Shown here one piece after another: positions 25,015 to 34,713 of a stretch of DNA of 64,000 nucleotides; positions within the stretch are counted from its first letter, which is position 1, and every line of letters starts with the position of its first letter. Source of the stretch: an uncultured Acetatifactor sp. (GTDB lineage: Bacteria > Bacillota > Clostridia > Lachnospirales > Lachnospiraceae). Position numbers and translations under genes: made by a program. The notes under the pieces were generated by a model. It was given only the letters and a program-made list of their open reading frames with translations, ran no database searches and was not told where the DNA came from. The stretch lies in contig CAKRZO010000007.1 in NCBI GenBank assembly GCA_934433135.1, positions 1 through 64,000 of the forward strand, in the 5' to 3' direction.

Positions 25015-28000
25015 AAAGACTGCCACAAAATTGCTGCTGATTCAGTGGTCCCGTTTTCAGAATGTGTCGATTAAATTGGGTGGTTCCACTCTTTTTACCG
25101 GAGTAAACGGAAGTGGTAAATCTACTATATTGGATGCGATGACTTATCTACTTACCGGAAATACGCAATTTAATAAAGCAGCGAAGGACAGAGACAGAAC
25201 GGTGAAGGGATATGTGAGAGGAGATACCAGGAGTAATGGCTCAATGCGGTATCTTCGCCAGGGACAGGTTATCTGCTATGTAGCAATGGAGTTTTGGTCT
25301 CCGGTGGAACAGGAGAAGATGGTAATCGGTGTGTGCATCGAATCACCGGATGAGGTTTCCACACCTACCAGCAATTGGTTTATTTGCAAAAATGCGGTTA
25401 TGGAAGATATTAATTTTGCAGTCGTTGAGGAAAAGCAACTATATGTTACTCCAAAAAGCATGCTGCAGATAAATGGTACAAGACTGAGTTCCAAACAGTT
25501 TATGGGAAGAGAAAAGGGAACAGAGCAGATTACCAGAGTATTGGGCTTGCGATGTGATGTGAGTAAATATCGTTCCAAACTGGTCAAAATGATGGCATTT
25601 AATCCGGAAAATAATATTGATCAGTTTATTGCGGAATGTGTTCTGGAGCCGGGTAAAGTGAATTCATTGAAGGAACTTCGCCAACAGAGAGAGCAGTTTG
25701 AGCATATCAAAAAAATATACGATGATTTACGTGATGGAAAGGCAAAGCTGGAAGAAGTCGAAAAGAAAACCCGGGACTACGAAAATAAGAAGCGGAATCT
25801 GGACATTCGTGAAATGCTTTTAAAGTATCAAAACCTCAGAGAAAAGCAGAAAGAAAAAGAAGATATTCAACACCGTCTGAAATTTCTGGAACAAAAAATG
25901 GCGGATTTAAAGAAACAGAAAGAAAATGTACAGGAATTATTTGAAGCGGCCAGAAAAAGATTGGCAATTGCAGAAAGTAATAATGCCTTTCAGGGAATGC
26001 AGGCCTCAATACGGAACCTGGAATCTCAGATTGATTCATTACAGTTAAAAATCAGGCAGGAAAAAGAACAGCTTGCAAAGTTGTTGCGTTTTCAGAAGTC
26101 ATTGTCTGCGGAACTGGCTTGGACCTTGGAGGGATTGGAAGGGGATTCTGTCAAATATCTGTTGCATATCGGTGAGGATGGATATGCAACGGAAAAAAAG
26201 CAGAAAGAACTTATTGTTTATCTGGGGCACATGACAAAAGTAAAGAAAAGCCTGGGAACGGAAAGCGTACATCTGGAGGATGAAGCAGGTAAGATAAACC
26301 GGGAGCTTGCAAGACTGGAACAACAGTTAAAAATACTGGAATCCAATCAGGTAATTTATCCGGAAGAAATTGTGCAGGCGAAGCAGATCATTAAAGAGGA
26401 ACTTGCTAGGAAAGGAATTACAACGGATGTTCGTCTTTTTGCAGAATTGGTACAAAAAGTAAAGGATGTATCTTGGCGTAAAGCAATAGAAACATTTTTG
26501 GGACGTAAGAGATTCTATATCATAGTGGCTGGGCAATATTGCCATGAGGCAATGAAAGTTCTGCTGCAGAACAGCTGCTGATACCCAATGTTGATGCCAG
26601 AAGATATGCGAATTATTTGCTGAACGGAATTTATCTGTGTGATTCTCTGGAAGAACTGCATAAGCATCCAAAGGGCGGACTGATGAAAGATGGAATGCTG
26701 GCAAAAGGTTATTCTGCGGCTTGCATGAACATGAAAAACACCCGGATTTGTTTGGGGCAGGATGCTGTTGAATTGCAGAAAAAGGCAGTACTTGCGCAGA
26801 AAAAAGATAAGCAGGAGGAACGAAGGGAAAAACTGGAGGAACTGGAAAGTATAAATACAAAACTGAACTCCTTAGATCGCTTAGACTTTGTATTGGAAAA
26901 TTATCGGTTAGAGTCACCGGGATTGCTTTCTGAATATTATGCCAAAAGGAAACATTATGAAGACAATGTAAAACAGATAAAGGAAAATCCGGAATTCCTT
27001 TCTGTACTTCAGGAACAGCAGGATGCCAGAGCTGCCTTTGATGAAGTCAAGGAAAAAAATACGGAAGTCGACCGGCAGATCGGTTCGGTCAACAATGAGT
27101 GGGATACAGAAAAAAATCGGCAAAAAAATATTGCCGGTGAAATTTACAGCGCGAAAAATGCATATGAAGAAATCAAACAGTTACATTTTGAACTGGAAGA
27201 GTCAATGTTGGAAGAATATGAGAAAATGTATGCAAAGCGTAGAGAAGTGAGGGTTATTACAGATAAAACTGTGCAAAATATGCGGGCGGAACTGGATGTC
27301 TGTATCAAAGCACTGGAAAATGCTCAATTGGAATACTGTAAGATTTCTGAGATTGATATTAATAAGCGGGGAGTTGGTTATATTTCCTTTTTCCGGGAAG
27401 AGTATCGGAATATTGCCAATGTTAAAATCGAAGATGCGCATAGTCGCTTGGTAGAACAGTCCAGGAAACTGGAAAGTGCTTTTATGAACGACTTTGTCGC
27501 AGAAATTAATGAGACAATCGGTGAGGCAAAACGGGAGATTGATGCAATCAACCGAGAACTGAAACAAATTCCTTTTGGGCAGGATACTTACAGATTTAAG
27601 ATGGAGGAAAAAGCGGATCGGATTCTGTTTTTCCGCATTTGTAAAAGGTTAGAAAATTATATGAACTCTCCGGAAGTGTACATGAATTCAAACCGTGATG
27701 ATGAAGAAATGGAACAGGATATCCGGGAATTCATGAACATGATTTTAAATGAGGAAAACGAAGAAGAATATACAGATTATAGGAAATATTTCACCTATGA
27801 TATGGAGATTACCAGCAAACAGGGAGAGGAAGAGGTTACGGCGGATCTTTCGAAAAAACAGGGTTCGGCATCCAATGGAGAGAAACAGACACCATATTTT
27901 ATTATATTGGCAGCCAGTCTGATGCAGTGTTATCCAAGGCGAAATTGTTGTGTGCGTCTTGCTTTTATTGATGAGGCTTTTTCCGCTCTTTCCAGAGAAC

Positions 28001-28179
28001 GAATTGAGCAGATGGTAAAGTATCTGGAGGAAAATGATTTTCAGGTAATCTATGCAGCACCGCCTGAAAAAATCAGTAGTATTGGTCAGTACATTCAGTC
28101 AACGGTCAGTCTGGTGACGACAGGGCGTTATACAAGAGCAGTGGAAGGATTAGTGAGAATAAATGAATTTAACATCTAA
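25001..28179 (+). pseudogene. jetC: Wadjet SMC ATPase JetC, single-base frameshift
   Basis: The gene reads in one frame from ATG 25001 to a TGA at 26579-26581, and in the -1 frame from about 26570 to TAA 28179. Restoring one base near 26561-26566 gives 1059 residues: Walker A GVNGSGKST (34-42), long coiled coils, hinge (IIVAGQYCHEAM | AEQLLIPNVDARRYANYLL), signature SNGEKQ and Walker B LAFIDEAFSAL. The break lies in the hinge. No slippery heptamer is seen there, so programmed frameshifting is unlikely; a real mutation or an assembly error remain. Without repair the ATPase halves are separated and DNA loop extrusion should fail. jetD overlaps the end by 17 bases. Confidence 0.88.
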
Positions 28180-29413
28180 TCAGAGAAAAGCTTTGAATAG
28201 TTTATTGGATAAGTACGAAAGAAGTAAAACTTATGATGGGACGAATCGGGTTATACAGAATTTTACAATAGACCCTGCAGCTATCTGGGAGGAATATACT
28301 TCTGACTTTACAGATGTCGGGATGATAAAAGACTTTGAAGCAGACATGGAGTATCTGGAAAAGCAAGGATTCCTCACAATTAAGAGAAAGGGGGGAGAAA
28401 TCAACAGGCTTATTGCCTGCAATGAGAGAATTTCAGAGTATTATGATATTGTGGAGAGAAAGCCGAAGAAGGATGCAGTGCAGGAACAAATGGACTTTTA
28501 CAGAACCTGGATCAAAAATGGGAAACCTCTGATAGTTTCTTACTGCCGGGAACAGTTAGAGCGCATTTCTTCCGGAAAGAAACCTGCTTATACAATGGAT
28601 ATGGCGAATCCGATTTTAAAGCTATTGAACTATTTATTGGATAACAAGGAAGAATTACTGGAAAGAGAATTGTCCTTGATAGTATTATCGGACAGCAAAG
28701 CGTTTGAGGCAAAGTATCGTACTAAAATATGCAAGCTGCTATACAGATATATGAATTTTGAGGATAAACTGGAGGGGATTGATAATGACAGAGAGCGCGA
28801 AAAAGTAATTCTTGAAGAATTCAGTATCTATACAAACCCGGCCTATATCTATCTTAAGGGTATGGTAAATATGGAATTAAAGAACGGAGAACATCTGAAA
28901 ATCGGAAGGTATCCAATTGCACTCTCATCAGAGCTTATCAAAGAAATTGCATCGATTACGGTGGAAAACCGGAGGATTGTTACGGTCGAAAATTTAACCT
29001 CTTTTCATCGGGTAAATGATCCGGAAAACACGTATATTTATTTGGCAGGGTATCATAACACAGAAAAGCAGTTGCTGCTTAAACGGATTGCGGAAGATAA
29101 TCCCGGCAGGGAATGGCTTCATTTTGGAGATATCGATCCAGATGGATTCTATATTTTGGAACATCTGAAGCGAGGCACAGGAATTGACATTGCACCAGTT
29201 TTCATGGGAACGGAACAATTAGAGACATATAAGAAATATTGTAAAACGTTGAATGAAAATGACTTGGTAAAAGCCAACAATTTGATTCGAAAGGGACGCT
29301 ACGTGAATACATTGCAGTATATGCTGGAGCATAACTGCAAACTGGAACAGGAAATAGTAGGTTTTCAGATACCTACTCGGAATAGCGGACTTGCCGCCGC
29401 TCATATAGTGTAG
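28163..29413 (+). CDS. jetD: Wadjet nuclease subunit JetD (TOPRIM)
   Basis: A 416-residue protein overlapping jetC by 17 bases. The C-terminal half carries a TOPRIM pattern related to topoisomerase VI: VTVENLTSF with Glu276 and HFGDIDPDGF with Asp323 and Asp325. JetD cuts the circular DNA captured by JetABC. The N-terminal part contains winged-helix-like segments. The catalytic acids are all present, so this subunit looks intact although jetC is frameshifted. It is followed by the recombinase module. Confidence 0.88.
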   Translation: MNLTSNQRKALNSLLDKYERSKTYDGTNRVIQNFTIDPAAIWEEYTSDFTDVGMIKDFEADMEYLEKQGFLTIKRKGGEINRLIACNERISEYYDIVERKPKKDAVQEQMDFYRTWIKNGKPLIVSYCREQLERISSGKKPAYTMDMANPILKLLNYLLDNKEELLERELSLIVLSDSKAFEAKYRTKICKLLYRYMNFEDKLEGIDNDREREKVILEEFSIYTNPAYIYLKGMVNMELKNGEHLKIGRYPIALSSELIKEIASITVENRRIVTVENLTSFHRVNDPENTYIYLAGYHNTEKQLLLKRIAEDNPGREWLHFGDIDPDGFYILEHLKRGTGIDIAPVFMGTEQLETYKKYCKTLNENDLVKANNLIRKGRYVNTLQYMLEHNCKLEQEIVGFQIPTRNSGLAAAHIV

Positions 29414-29448
29414 TATTCTTTGAAGGATTCATTGGAAAGGGGCATGTT

Positions 29449-29622
29449 ATGAGCCAAAACCAAAATGCTGCGACGGCATGTGTCTGCGAAAGCGTTTTTA
29501 AAAACGGCAAGAGTACTACAACGGAACAGGAATATACAAAAGCGTGGGCATTGCTTATCCGTACTTTGGAAAAGAATAAAAGCGTAAACTTTTTTTCGGT
29601 TTCAAAGGAGATGGAAGATTGA
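29449..29622 (+). CDS. Small ORF of the serine recombinase module
   Basis: A 57-residue ORF (MSQNQNAATACVCESVFKNG...) with RBS GGAAAGGGGCATGTT, whose TGA overlaps the recombinase TTG start by four bases. Similar short ORFs with the pattern EEYTxxWxxLI-LEKNK commonly precede Tn4451-like large serine recombinases in Clostridia; here it reads EYTKAWALLIRTLEKNK. Function unknown, perhaps a recombination accessory or coupling ORF. Confidence 0.7.
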   Translation: MSQNQNAATACVCESVFKNGKSTTTEQEYTKAWALLIRTLEKNKSVNFFSVSKEMED

Positions 29623-31184
29623 AAGCAGCTGTTTATTGCCGTTTATCCGAAGAAGACCGAAACAAACAGGTACAGACCGATGATTCGGGCAGCATACAAA
29701 ACCAGAAGGCCATGTTGGTCAGCTATGCCTTGGAGCAGGGATGGGAAATTTACGGTATTTACAGCGATGACGATTATGCCGGGGCGGACAGGCGACGGCC
29801 GGAATTTAACCGTCTGCTGCAGGATGCGCAGGCGCATAAATTTGATATCGTTCTCTGCAAAACACAATCCCGGTTCACGCGCGAGCTGGAGCTGGTGGAA
29901 AAATATATTCACGGTCTGTTTCCGCTCTGGGGCGTCCGTTTTATCAGCATTGTAGACAATGCCGATACGGCCAACAAGGGCAACAAAAAATCCCGTCAAA
30001 TCAACGGACTTGTGAATGAGTGGTATCTGGAGGACATGTCCGACAATATTCGCAGCGTTTTGAAAAACAGGCGGGAAAACGGATATCATATCGGTTCCTT
30101 TGCTCTTTACGGATATCAAAAGGATCCTGAACGAAAGGGGCATTTGATGATCGATGAGGAAGCTGCCGGCGTTGTCCGGAAGGTATTTACTCTTTTTTCG
30201 CAAGGATACGGAAAGACCGCAATTGCCCGCATGTTAAACGACCGTGGGATCCCGAATCCTACGGAATATAAGCGTCGGCAGGGCTTGCGTTACAAGCGGC
30301 CGGCTGGTAAAAACAGCACCCTATGGAAATACTCGGCCATTTCCGCTATGCTGACAAACGAAATTTATATCGGCAATATGGTACAGGGCAAATACGGCAG
30401 TGTTTCCTATAAAACCAAACAGAACAAGCCGCGGCCGAAAAGTGAATGGTATATTGTTGAAGGGACGCACGAAGCGATCATTGACCGCAAGTTGTGGGAT
30501 CGGGTGCAAAAAAGAATTGCGGAGCGCACCCGGCCGTTTACTGTTGGTACAATCGGTTTGTTTGCAGGAAAAGCCCGGTGCGCAAACTGCGGTTGTACGA
30601 TGCGTTCCTCCAAAGCCGGACCAAAGCAGGGAGGCAGGCATTATCTGCAATGCGCTACTCGTCATGTGGCAAAGGAGGTATGCCCGGGTGCATTTATCTC
30701 GGTTGATCGATTGGAGAGGATGGTTATTGCAGAGCTGAACAGACTATCCGCAGAGTATCTTGACAAGGACGAGTTGGAACGGAATATCGAGTTTTGCGAT
30801 AATTTACAGATGCAGAAAAAGCGCATACTTTCCAACCTTACGGCATATCGTAAAAAAATCGAAGAGTACGCCAAAGGTATCCGGGAACTTTACCTAGATA
30901 AAGTAAAAGGTTTGATCACCGAGAGTGATTTTGCGGAGCTGTCGAAAGACTTTACCGTGCAAAAAGAACGTCTTGAACGTGCCTGTTCAGATGAAAAACA
31001 GCAGTTGGCCGAAATGGAAGAAAAAATAGCGGCGGGTGATCCTTGCCGGGAACAGATTGAGCAATACACAAATCCGAAACATCTTACCAGGGAGATGGTG
31101 GAAACACTGATTGATTATGTCGCTGTAGGCAGACGCATTCCGGGAACGAAGGATGTTCCCATTGAAATTCACTGGAACTTCTAA
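29619..31184 (+). CDS. Large serine recombinase (integrase of the island)
   Basis: A 521-residue site-specific recombinase starting with TTG 29619 (RBS AAAGGAGATGGAAGA). The resolvase domain begins VYCRLSEED with nucleophile Ser10, followed by DYAGADRRRPEFNRLL and KTQSRFTRE. The recombinase domain holds GYGKTAIARMLNDRGIPNP, a zinc-binding part (CANCGCTM...CPGAF) and a coiled-coil arm (residues about 385-470). Such enzymes act between short attP and attB sites. The gene ends 20 bases before a manganese catalase fragment, which places it at the right end of the island and suggests the attachment site lies between 31185 and 31210. Confidence 0.92.
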   Translation: MKAAVYCRLSEEDRNKQVQTDDSGSIQNQKAMLVSYALEQGWEIYGIYSDDDYAGADRRRPEFNRLLQDAQAHKFDIVLCKTQSRFTRELELVEKYIHGLFPLWGVRFISIVDNADTANKGNKKSRQINGLVNEWYLEDMSDNIRSVLKNRRENGYHIGSFALYGYQKDPERKGHLMIDEEAAGVVRKVFTLFSQGYGKTAIARMLNDRGIPNPTEYKRRQGLRYKRPAGKNSTLWKYSAISAMLTNEIYIGNMVQGKYGSVSYKTKQNKPRPKSEWYIVEGTHEAIIDRKLWDRVQKRIAERTRPFTVGTIGLFAGKARCANCGCTMRSSKAGPKQGGRHYLQCATRHVAKEVCPGAFISVDRLERMVIAELNRLSAEYLDKDELERNIEFCDNLQMQKKRILSNLTAYRKKIEEYAKGIRELYLDKVKGLITESDFAELSKDFTVQKERLERACSDEKQQLAEMEEKIAAGDPCREQIEQYTNPKHLTREMVETLIDYVAVGRRIPGTKDVPIEIHWNF

Positions 31185-31210
31185 TTCAAGTTGTTTTTAT
31201 AGGATTGCAG
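31185..31210 (+). other. Putative right attachment junction of the island
   Basis: The recombinase stops at 31184, and at 31204 the sequence becomes a manganese catalase reading IAAEQKARSTYD. In intact proteins the residues before are usually DLYEDIAAE; here they are CFYRIAAE. The crossover core should lie in this short stretch, but it cannot be placed without the left junction. Confidence 0.55.
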
Positions 31211-31434
31211 CAGAGCAAAAGGCGCGTTCTACCTATGACAATATCTTACGTCTGGTGAAGGAACCGGATGTCTGCGAGCCGATTAAGTTCCTGAGAGAAA
31301 GAGAAATCGTTCATTTCCAACGCTTCGGTGAAGCGCTGCGGATTACGCAGGATAAACTGAATGCAAAGAATTTCTACGCTTTCAACCCCGGCTTTGACCG
31401 CTGCAAAGATTGTGCGGGGACTCCTGTAAAATGA
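31204..31434 (+). pseudogene. 3' fragment of a manganese catalase / CotJC gene
   Basis: The frame reads IAAEQKARSTYDNILRL, then FLREREIVHFQRFGEALRIT, to TGA 31434: the last 76 codons of a Mn-catalase of the CotJC spore-coat type, including two of its metal-ligand segments (AAEQKAR and EREIVH). The first two thirds are missing. An in-frame ATG at 31153 lies within the recombinase gene and yields only a chimeric ORF. The most direct explanation is integration of the island within this gene, with the 5' part at the left junction outside the window. Confidence 0.82.
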
Positions 31435-31554
31435 AAAGCAAAAGACTGGTAGGAGCAATAGAATAGGAGCCTCTTCAAAAGCCGGTCGGATGATCGGTGA
31501 CTACGGTAGAATGAAGCAAAACAAGATAGAAACAAGATAGAAATATGATAAGAC

Positions 31555-31600
31555 AGCTGCCGCTTCCGCAAAGAAATGTTTGCGAAGGCGGCGGCTTTTT
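31555..31600 (+). terminator. Intrinsic terminator between island and core
   Basis: GCCGCTTCCGCAAA (31559-31572) pairs, with two mismatches, with TTTGCGAAGGCGGC (31579-31592), followed by TTTTT (31596-31600). The rest of 31435-31738 shows no gene. Confidence 0.82.
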
Positions 31601-31738
31601 GACGAAGAAGAGGATTTCGGCAGGTAGAACTGTCATTCTGCAAATTTCGGCAGGCGTAAGCAGCAATTCGTCGAGTAGCTGTTCTGAAAGAGAAAGGAAG
31701 CGGATATATTATCCTAAGAGCGTTCTGAGGAAACGAAT

Positions 31739-33169
31739 GTGAAAAAGGACACGGTAATGCAGCAGGCGGAAAACTTTTTGCGGAAGGCGGATGATATGGT
31801 CTGGGGTCCCTGGCTTCTGGTCTTCTTATTGGGAACGGGGATATATCTGATGATCCGGATGCGTTTTCTGCCCATCCGAAACCTTGGTTACGCCATAAAG
31901 TGTGCGTTCGGCGGAGGCAGGAAGAAAGAAGAACCACCTCCACCGAACAAAAAGTCCGAAGACCATGACCATAGCCATGACCATGGCCATGGAGAAATCT
32001 CTCCTTTTTCGTCCCTGATGACCGAACTTGCGGCGACCATCGGTACCGGTAATATTGTGGGAGTGGCTACAGCCATGGTTTTGGGAGGCCCCGGAGCGTT
32101 GGTCTGGATGGTTCTTTCTTCTTTTATCGGCCTTTCCACAAAATTTGCGGAAAGTATGCTGGCAGTAAAATATCGGGTCAAAAATGACAGACGGGAAAAT
32201 GCGGGCGGTCCCATGTATACCCTGCGGGAAGCATTTCCTTATAAAAAAGCAGGGAAGATGCTCGGTACATTGTTTGCTTTTTTTGCAGTATGCGCTTCTC
32301 TGGGAATGGGAAATATGACCCAGGCAAATTCCATTGCGGAAGCGATGGAGACTGGTTTTGGCATTAACAGGGGATTGACCGGATTAGTCATCACTATTGC
32401 GGCAATCCTGGTGGTTCTGGGAGGAATCCGTATGATTTCCGGATTGACCGGGATCATGGTTCCTGTTATGGCTGTTTTCTACCTGCTCGGTACGTTGACT
32501 ATAATAGTCACTCATATCAAAGAACTTCCCGGGAGCCTGCTTTTGATCTTTTCTTCGGCCTTTCGTTGGGAATGTGCATCAGGCGGCATCGGCGGCTATC
32601 TTGCTTCCGAAGGAATCCGCTCATTACGCTGGGGAGTTTCCAGAGGCGTCTTTTCTAATGAAGCCGGACTTGGGGCTGCAGGGATTACCGCTGCAGCCGC
32701 AGATACGGATGACCCGGTCAGACAGGGATACATCAGCATGACCGGCGTGTTTTTCGATACAGCGGTCATCTGCAGTATGACCGGCCTTGCCATAGCCGTT
32801 TCCGGAGTTTTACAATCCCCCGAAACTGCTGCCCTAAACGGGACGGCACTTACCATTGCTGCCTTTGAGACTACCTTCGGAAAAACAGGAGCGGCCGTTG
32901 TCAGCATCGGAATTACTTTTTTTGCCTTTGCCACGATCATCGGTTGGGCGTACCAGGGAGAGAGAGCCTTCGAATTCCTTACAGGCAGCGGAAAATATAA
33001 CACCTTTTACCGCTTCTTTTACGGATTTGCAGCCTTTGCGGGAGCAGTCTGCAGCCTGGATGCGGTATGGGATTTTTCCGATATCTGCAATGGACTTATG
33101 GCAATCCCGAACCTGATCTGTATTCTCTTCCTTTCCGAGGAGGCCGTTCGTGCCATCCGCCGAGGGTAA
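31739..33169 (+). CDS. Sodium:alanine (glycine) symporter, AGCS family
   Basis: A 476-residue membrane protein with about ten hydrophobic helices. The family signature is present as ATIGTGNIVGVATAMVLGGPGALVWM, and GVFSNEAGLGAA is the second conserved segment. It imports alanine or glycine with sodium. Start GTG 31739 follows GAGGAAACGAAT. Odd: the cytoplasmic loop near residues 58-87 is rich in Pro, Lys and His (DHDHSHDHGHG), a possible metal-binding patch not usual in the family. The substrate is inferred from the family. Confidence 0.92.
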   Translation: MKKDTVMQQAENFLRKADDMVWGPWLLVFLLGTGIYLMIRMRFLPIRNLGYAIKCAFGGGRKKEEPPPPNKKSEDHDHSHDHGHGEISPFSSLMTELAATIGTGNIVGVATAMVLGGPGALVWMVLSSFIGLSTKFAESMLAVKYRVKNDRRENAGGPMYTLREAFPYKKAGKMLGTLFAFFAVCASLGMGNMTQANSIAEAMETGFGINRGLTGLVITIAAILVVLGGIRMISGLTGIMVPVMAVFYLLGTLTIIVTHIKELPGSLLLIFSSAFRWECASGGIGGYLASEGIRSLRWGVSRGVFSNEAGLGAAGITAAAADTDDPVRQGYISMTGVFFDTAVICSMTGLAIAVSGVLQSPETAALNGTALTIAAFETTFGKTGAAVVSIGITFFAFATIIGWAYQGERAFEFLTGSGKYNTFYRFFYGFAAFAGAVCSLDAVWDFSDICNGLMAIPNLICILFLSEEAVRAIRRG

Positions 33170-33197
33170 GTTTCTCCGGAGAAAATGAAAGTTTCGG

Positions 33198-33226
33198 TTT
33201 ACTTTTTTGGACAATGGCTTTATACT
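33198..33226 (+). promoter_or_regulatory. Promoter of pepT
   Basis: TTTACT (33198-33203) and TATACT (33221-33226) are separated by 17 bases, 100 bases upstream of the pepT start. Confidence 0.55.
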
Positions 33227-33326
33227 TATATCTGAGTCGCCAAAAGAATATTGGGCGTAAAAGATTGCTGATAAGTCAGGTAATACCGGATAAGAAACAA
33301 TATCAGACCAAGAAAGGAAAAGAACG

Positions 33327-34556
33327 ATGCATACGGTAATTGAAAAATTTTTAAGATATGTACAGCTGGATACCACTTCCGTGGAAGAAAGTACCACGGT
33401 ACCTTCTTCGTTAAAGGAGCATGAGCTGGCTGCTCTTTTAGTGAAAGAACTCTCGGAAATGGGAGCACAGGAGATTACTTATGATAAGGAACATTGCTAT
33501 GTCTATGCAACCGTTCCGGCAACGCCCGGAAAAGAACAGCTTCCGGTGCTGGGTTTTATCGCCCATATGGATACTTCACCGGCGGTAAGCGGTGCGGATA
33601 TCAAACCGCGTGTGGTTTCCTATCAGGGCGGAGATATTCTTTTGAATGAAGAAAAACAGATCTCCATAAAGCTTTCCGACTTCCCGGAACTGGAATGGTA
33701 CCGGGGACAGGATCTGATTGTGACGGACGGCACCACCCTTCTGGGGGCGGATGACAAAGCCGGCATTGCGGAGATTATGACAATGGCGCAGACGTTACTG
33801 GAAAATCCGCAGATTCCCCATGGCAAGCTTCGGATCGGATTTACGCCGGATGAAGAAATCGGCTGCGGTACGGACTATTTTGATGTAAAACTTTTCGGCG
33901 CAGATATTGCTTATACTGTAGACGGCGGAAGACTGGGCGAGCTGGAGTATGAGAATTTTAATGCGGCAGGCGCAAAGCTTCATGTTTATGGACGGAATGT
34001 GCATCCGGGATCTGCCAAGGGAAAGATGAAGAATTCCATTCTGATTGCCCAGGAGTTCCAGGCAATGCTTCCTGTGTTTGAGAATCCCATGTATACGGAA
34101 AAGTATGAAGGCTTTTTCCACTTAGACAGCATCCGTGGAACGGTAGAAGAGACAACCGCCGATTATATCATCCGGGATCATGACAGGGCTCTTTTTGAGG
34201 AAAAAAAGAAAAAATTCCTGGATGCCGCTGCATTTTTAAACCGGAAATACGGAGAAGGAACCGTTGTAGCGGATGTGAAGGATTCCTATTATAATATGCG
34301 GGAAATGATGGAGCAGCATATGGATCTGGTGGAAGGTGCGGCAAAAGCAATGGAAGAGCTGGGAATTGAGCCGATTATTTCCCCGATCCGCGGCGGAACC
34401 GATGGCGCAAGACTTTCCTTCATGGGACTTCCTTGCCCGAATCTGTGTGCCGGCGGAGAGAATTTCCACGGAAAGTATGAATACGTAAGCATACAGTCCA
34501 TGGAAAAGATTACGCAGCTTCTGCTGACTATTGTCAAAAACAGAGCACAGGCGTAA
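33327..34556 (+). CDS. pepT: Peptidase T (tripeptide aminopeptidase)
   Basis: A 409-residue M20-family zinc peptidase that removes the N-terminal residue of tripeptides in the cytoplasm. Metal ligands and catalytic residues are in FIAHMDTSP, LLGADDKAGIAEI, FTPDEEIGCG and the C-terminal FHGKYEYV; the dimerisation domain contains GRNVHPGSAKGKM. Length is typical (about 408). RBS AAGAAAGGAAAAGAACG. It appears to be a single-gene unit between the symporter and miaB. Confidence 0.95.
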   Translation: MHTVIEKFLRYVQLDTTSVEESTTVPSSLKEHELAALLVKELSEMGAQEITYDKEHCYVYATVPATPGKEQLPVLGFIAHMDTSPAVSGADIKPRVVSYQGGDILLNEEKQISIKLSDFPELEWYRGQDLIVTDGTTLLGADDKAGIAEIMTMAQTLLENPQIPHGKLRIGFTPDEEIGCGTDYFDVKLFGADIAYTVDGGRLGELEYENFNAAGAKLHVYGRNVHPGSAKGKMKNSILIAQEFQAMLPVFENPMYTEKYEGFFHLDSIRGTVEETTADYIIRDHDRALFEEKKKKFLDAAAFLNRKYGEGTVVADVKDSYYNMREMMEQHMDLVEGAAKAMEELGIEPIISPIRGGTDGARLSFMGLPCPNLCAGGENFHGKYEYVSIQSMEKITQLLLTIVKNRAQA

Positions 34557-34587
34557 GCTTGAGTGCCTGCAGAATAACAGAAAATTG

Positions 34588-34644
34588 GTAACAGTTCAGC
34601 CGCGCCATTCACAAAGCTTCTCGCATGCTTGTCTGAACTGTTAC
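34588..34644. repeat. Hairpin repeat element (12-bp perfect arms)
   Basis: GTAACAGTTCAG (34588-34599) and CTGAACTGTTAC (34633-34644) are perfect inverted repeats around a 33-base loop. The first 17 bases, up to GCCGCG, recur exactly at 62103-62119, so this belongs to a dispersed family. There is no T-tract, so it is not a typical terminator. Confidence 0.75.
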
Positions 34645-34713
34645 GAAAAAGAGAAAAGAAAAGCGTAAAAAGAGAAGTGGGGATAAGCCAAAAGAGAGGA
34701 AAAAAGTACCTGT

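Noticed and set aside
26555..26581. Programmed -1 frameshift in jetC
   Set aside because: No X-XXY-YYZ slippery heptamer or downstream pseudoknot is evident at the junction, and SMC ATPases are not known to need one.
29619..31184. Recombinase gene as part of the Wadjet system
   Set aside because: Wadjet needs only JetABCD; the recombinase with its small upstream ORF is a separate mobility module.
34588..34644. Intrinsic terminator for pepT
   Set aside because: The loop is 33 bases long and no T-tract follows the right arm.
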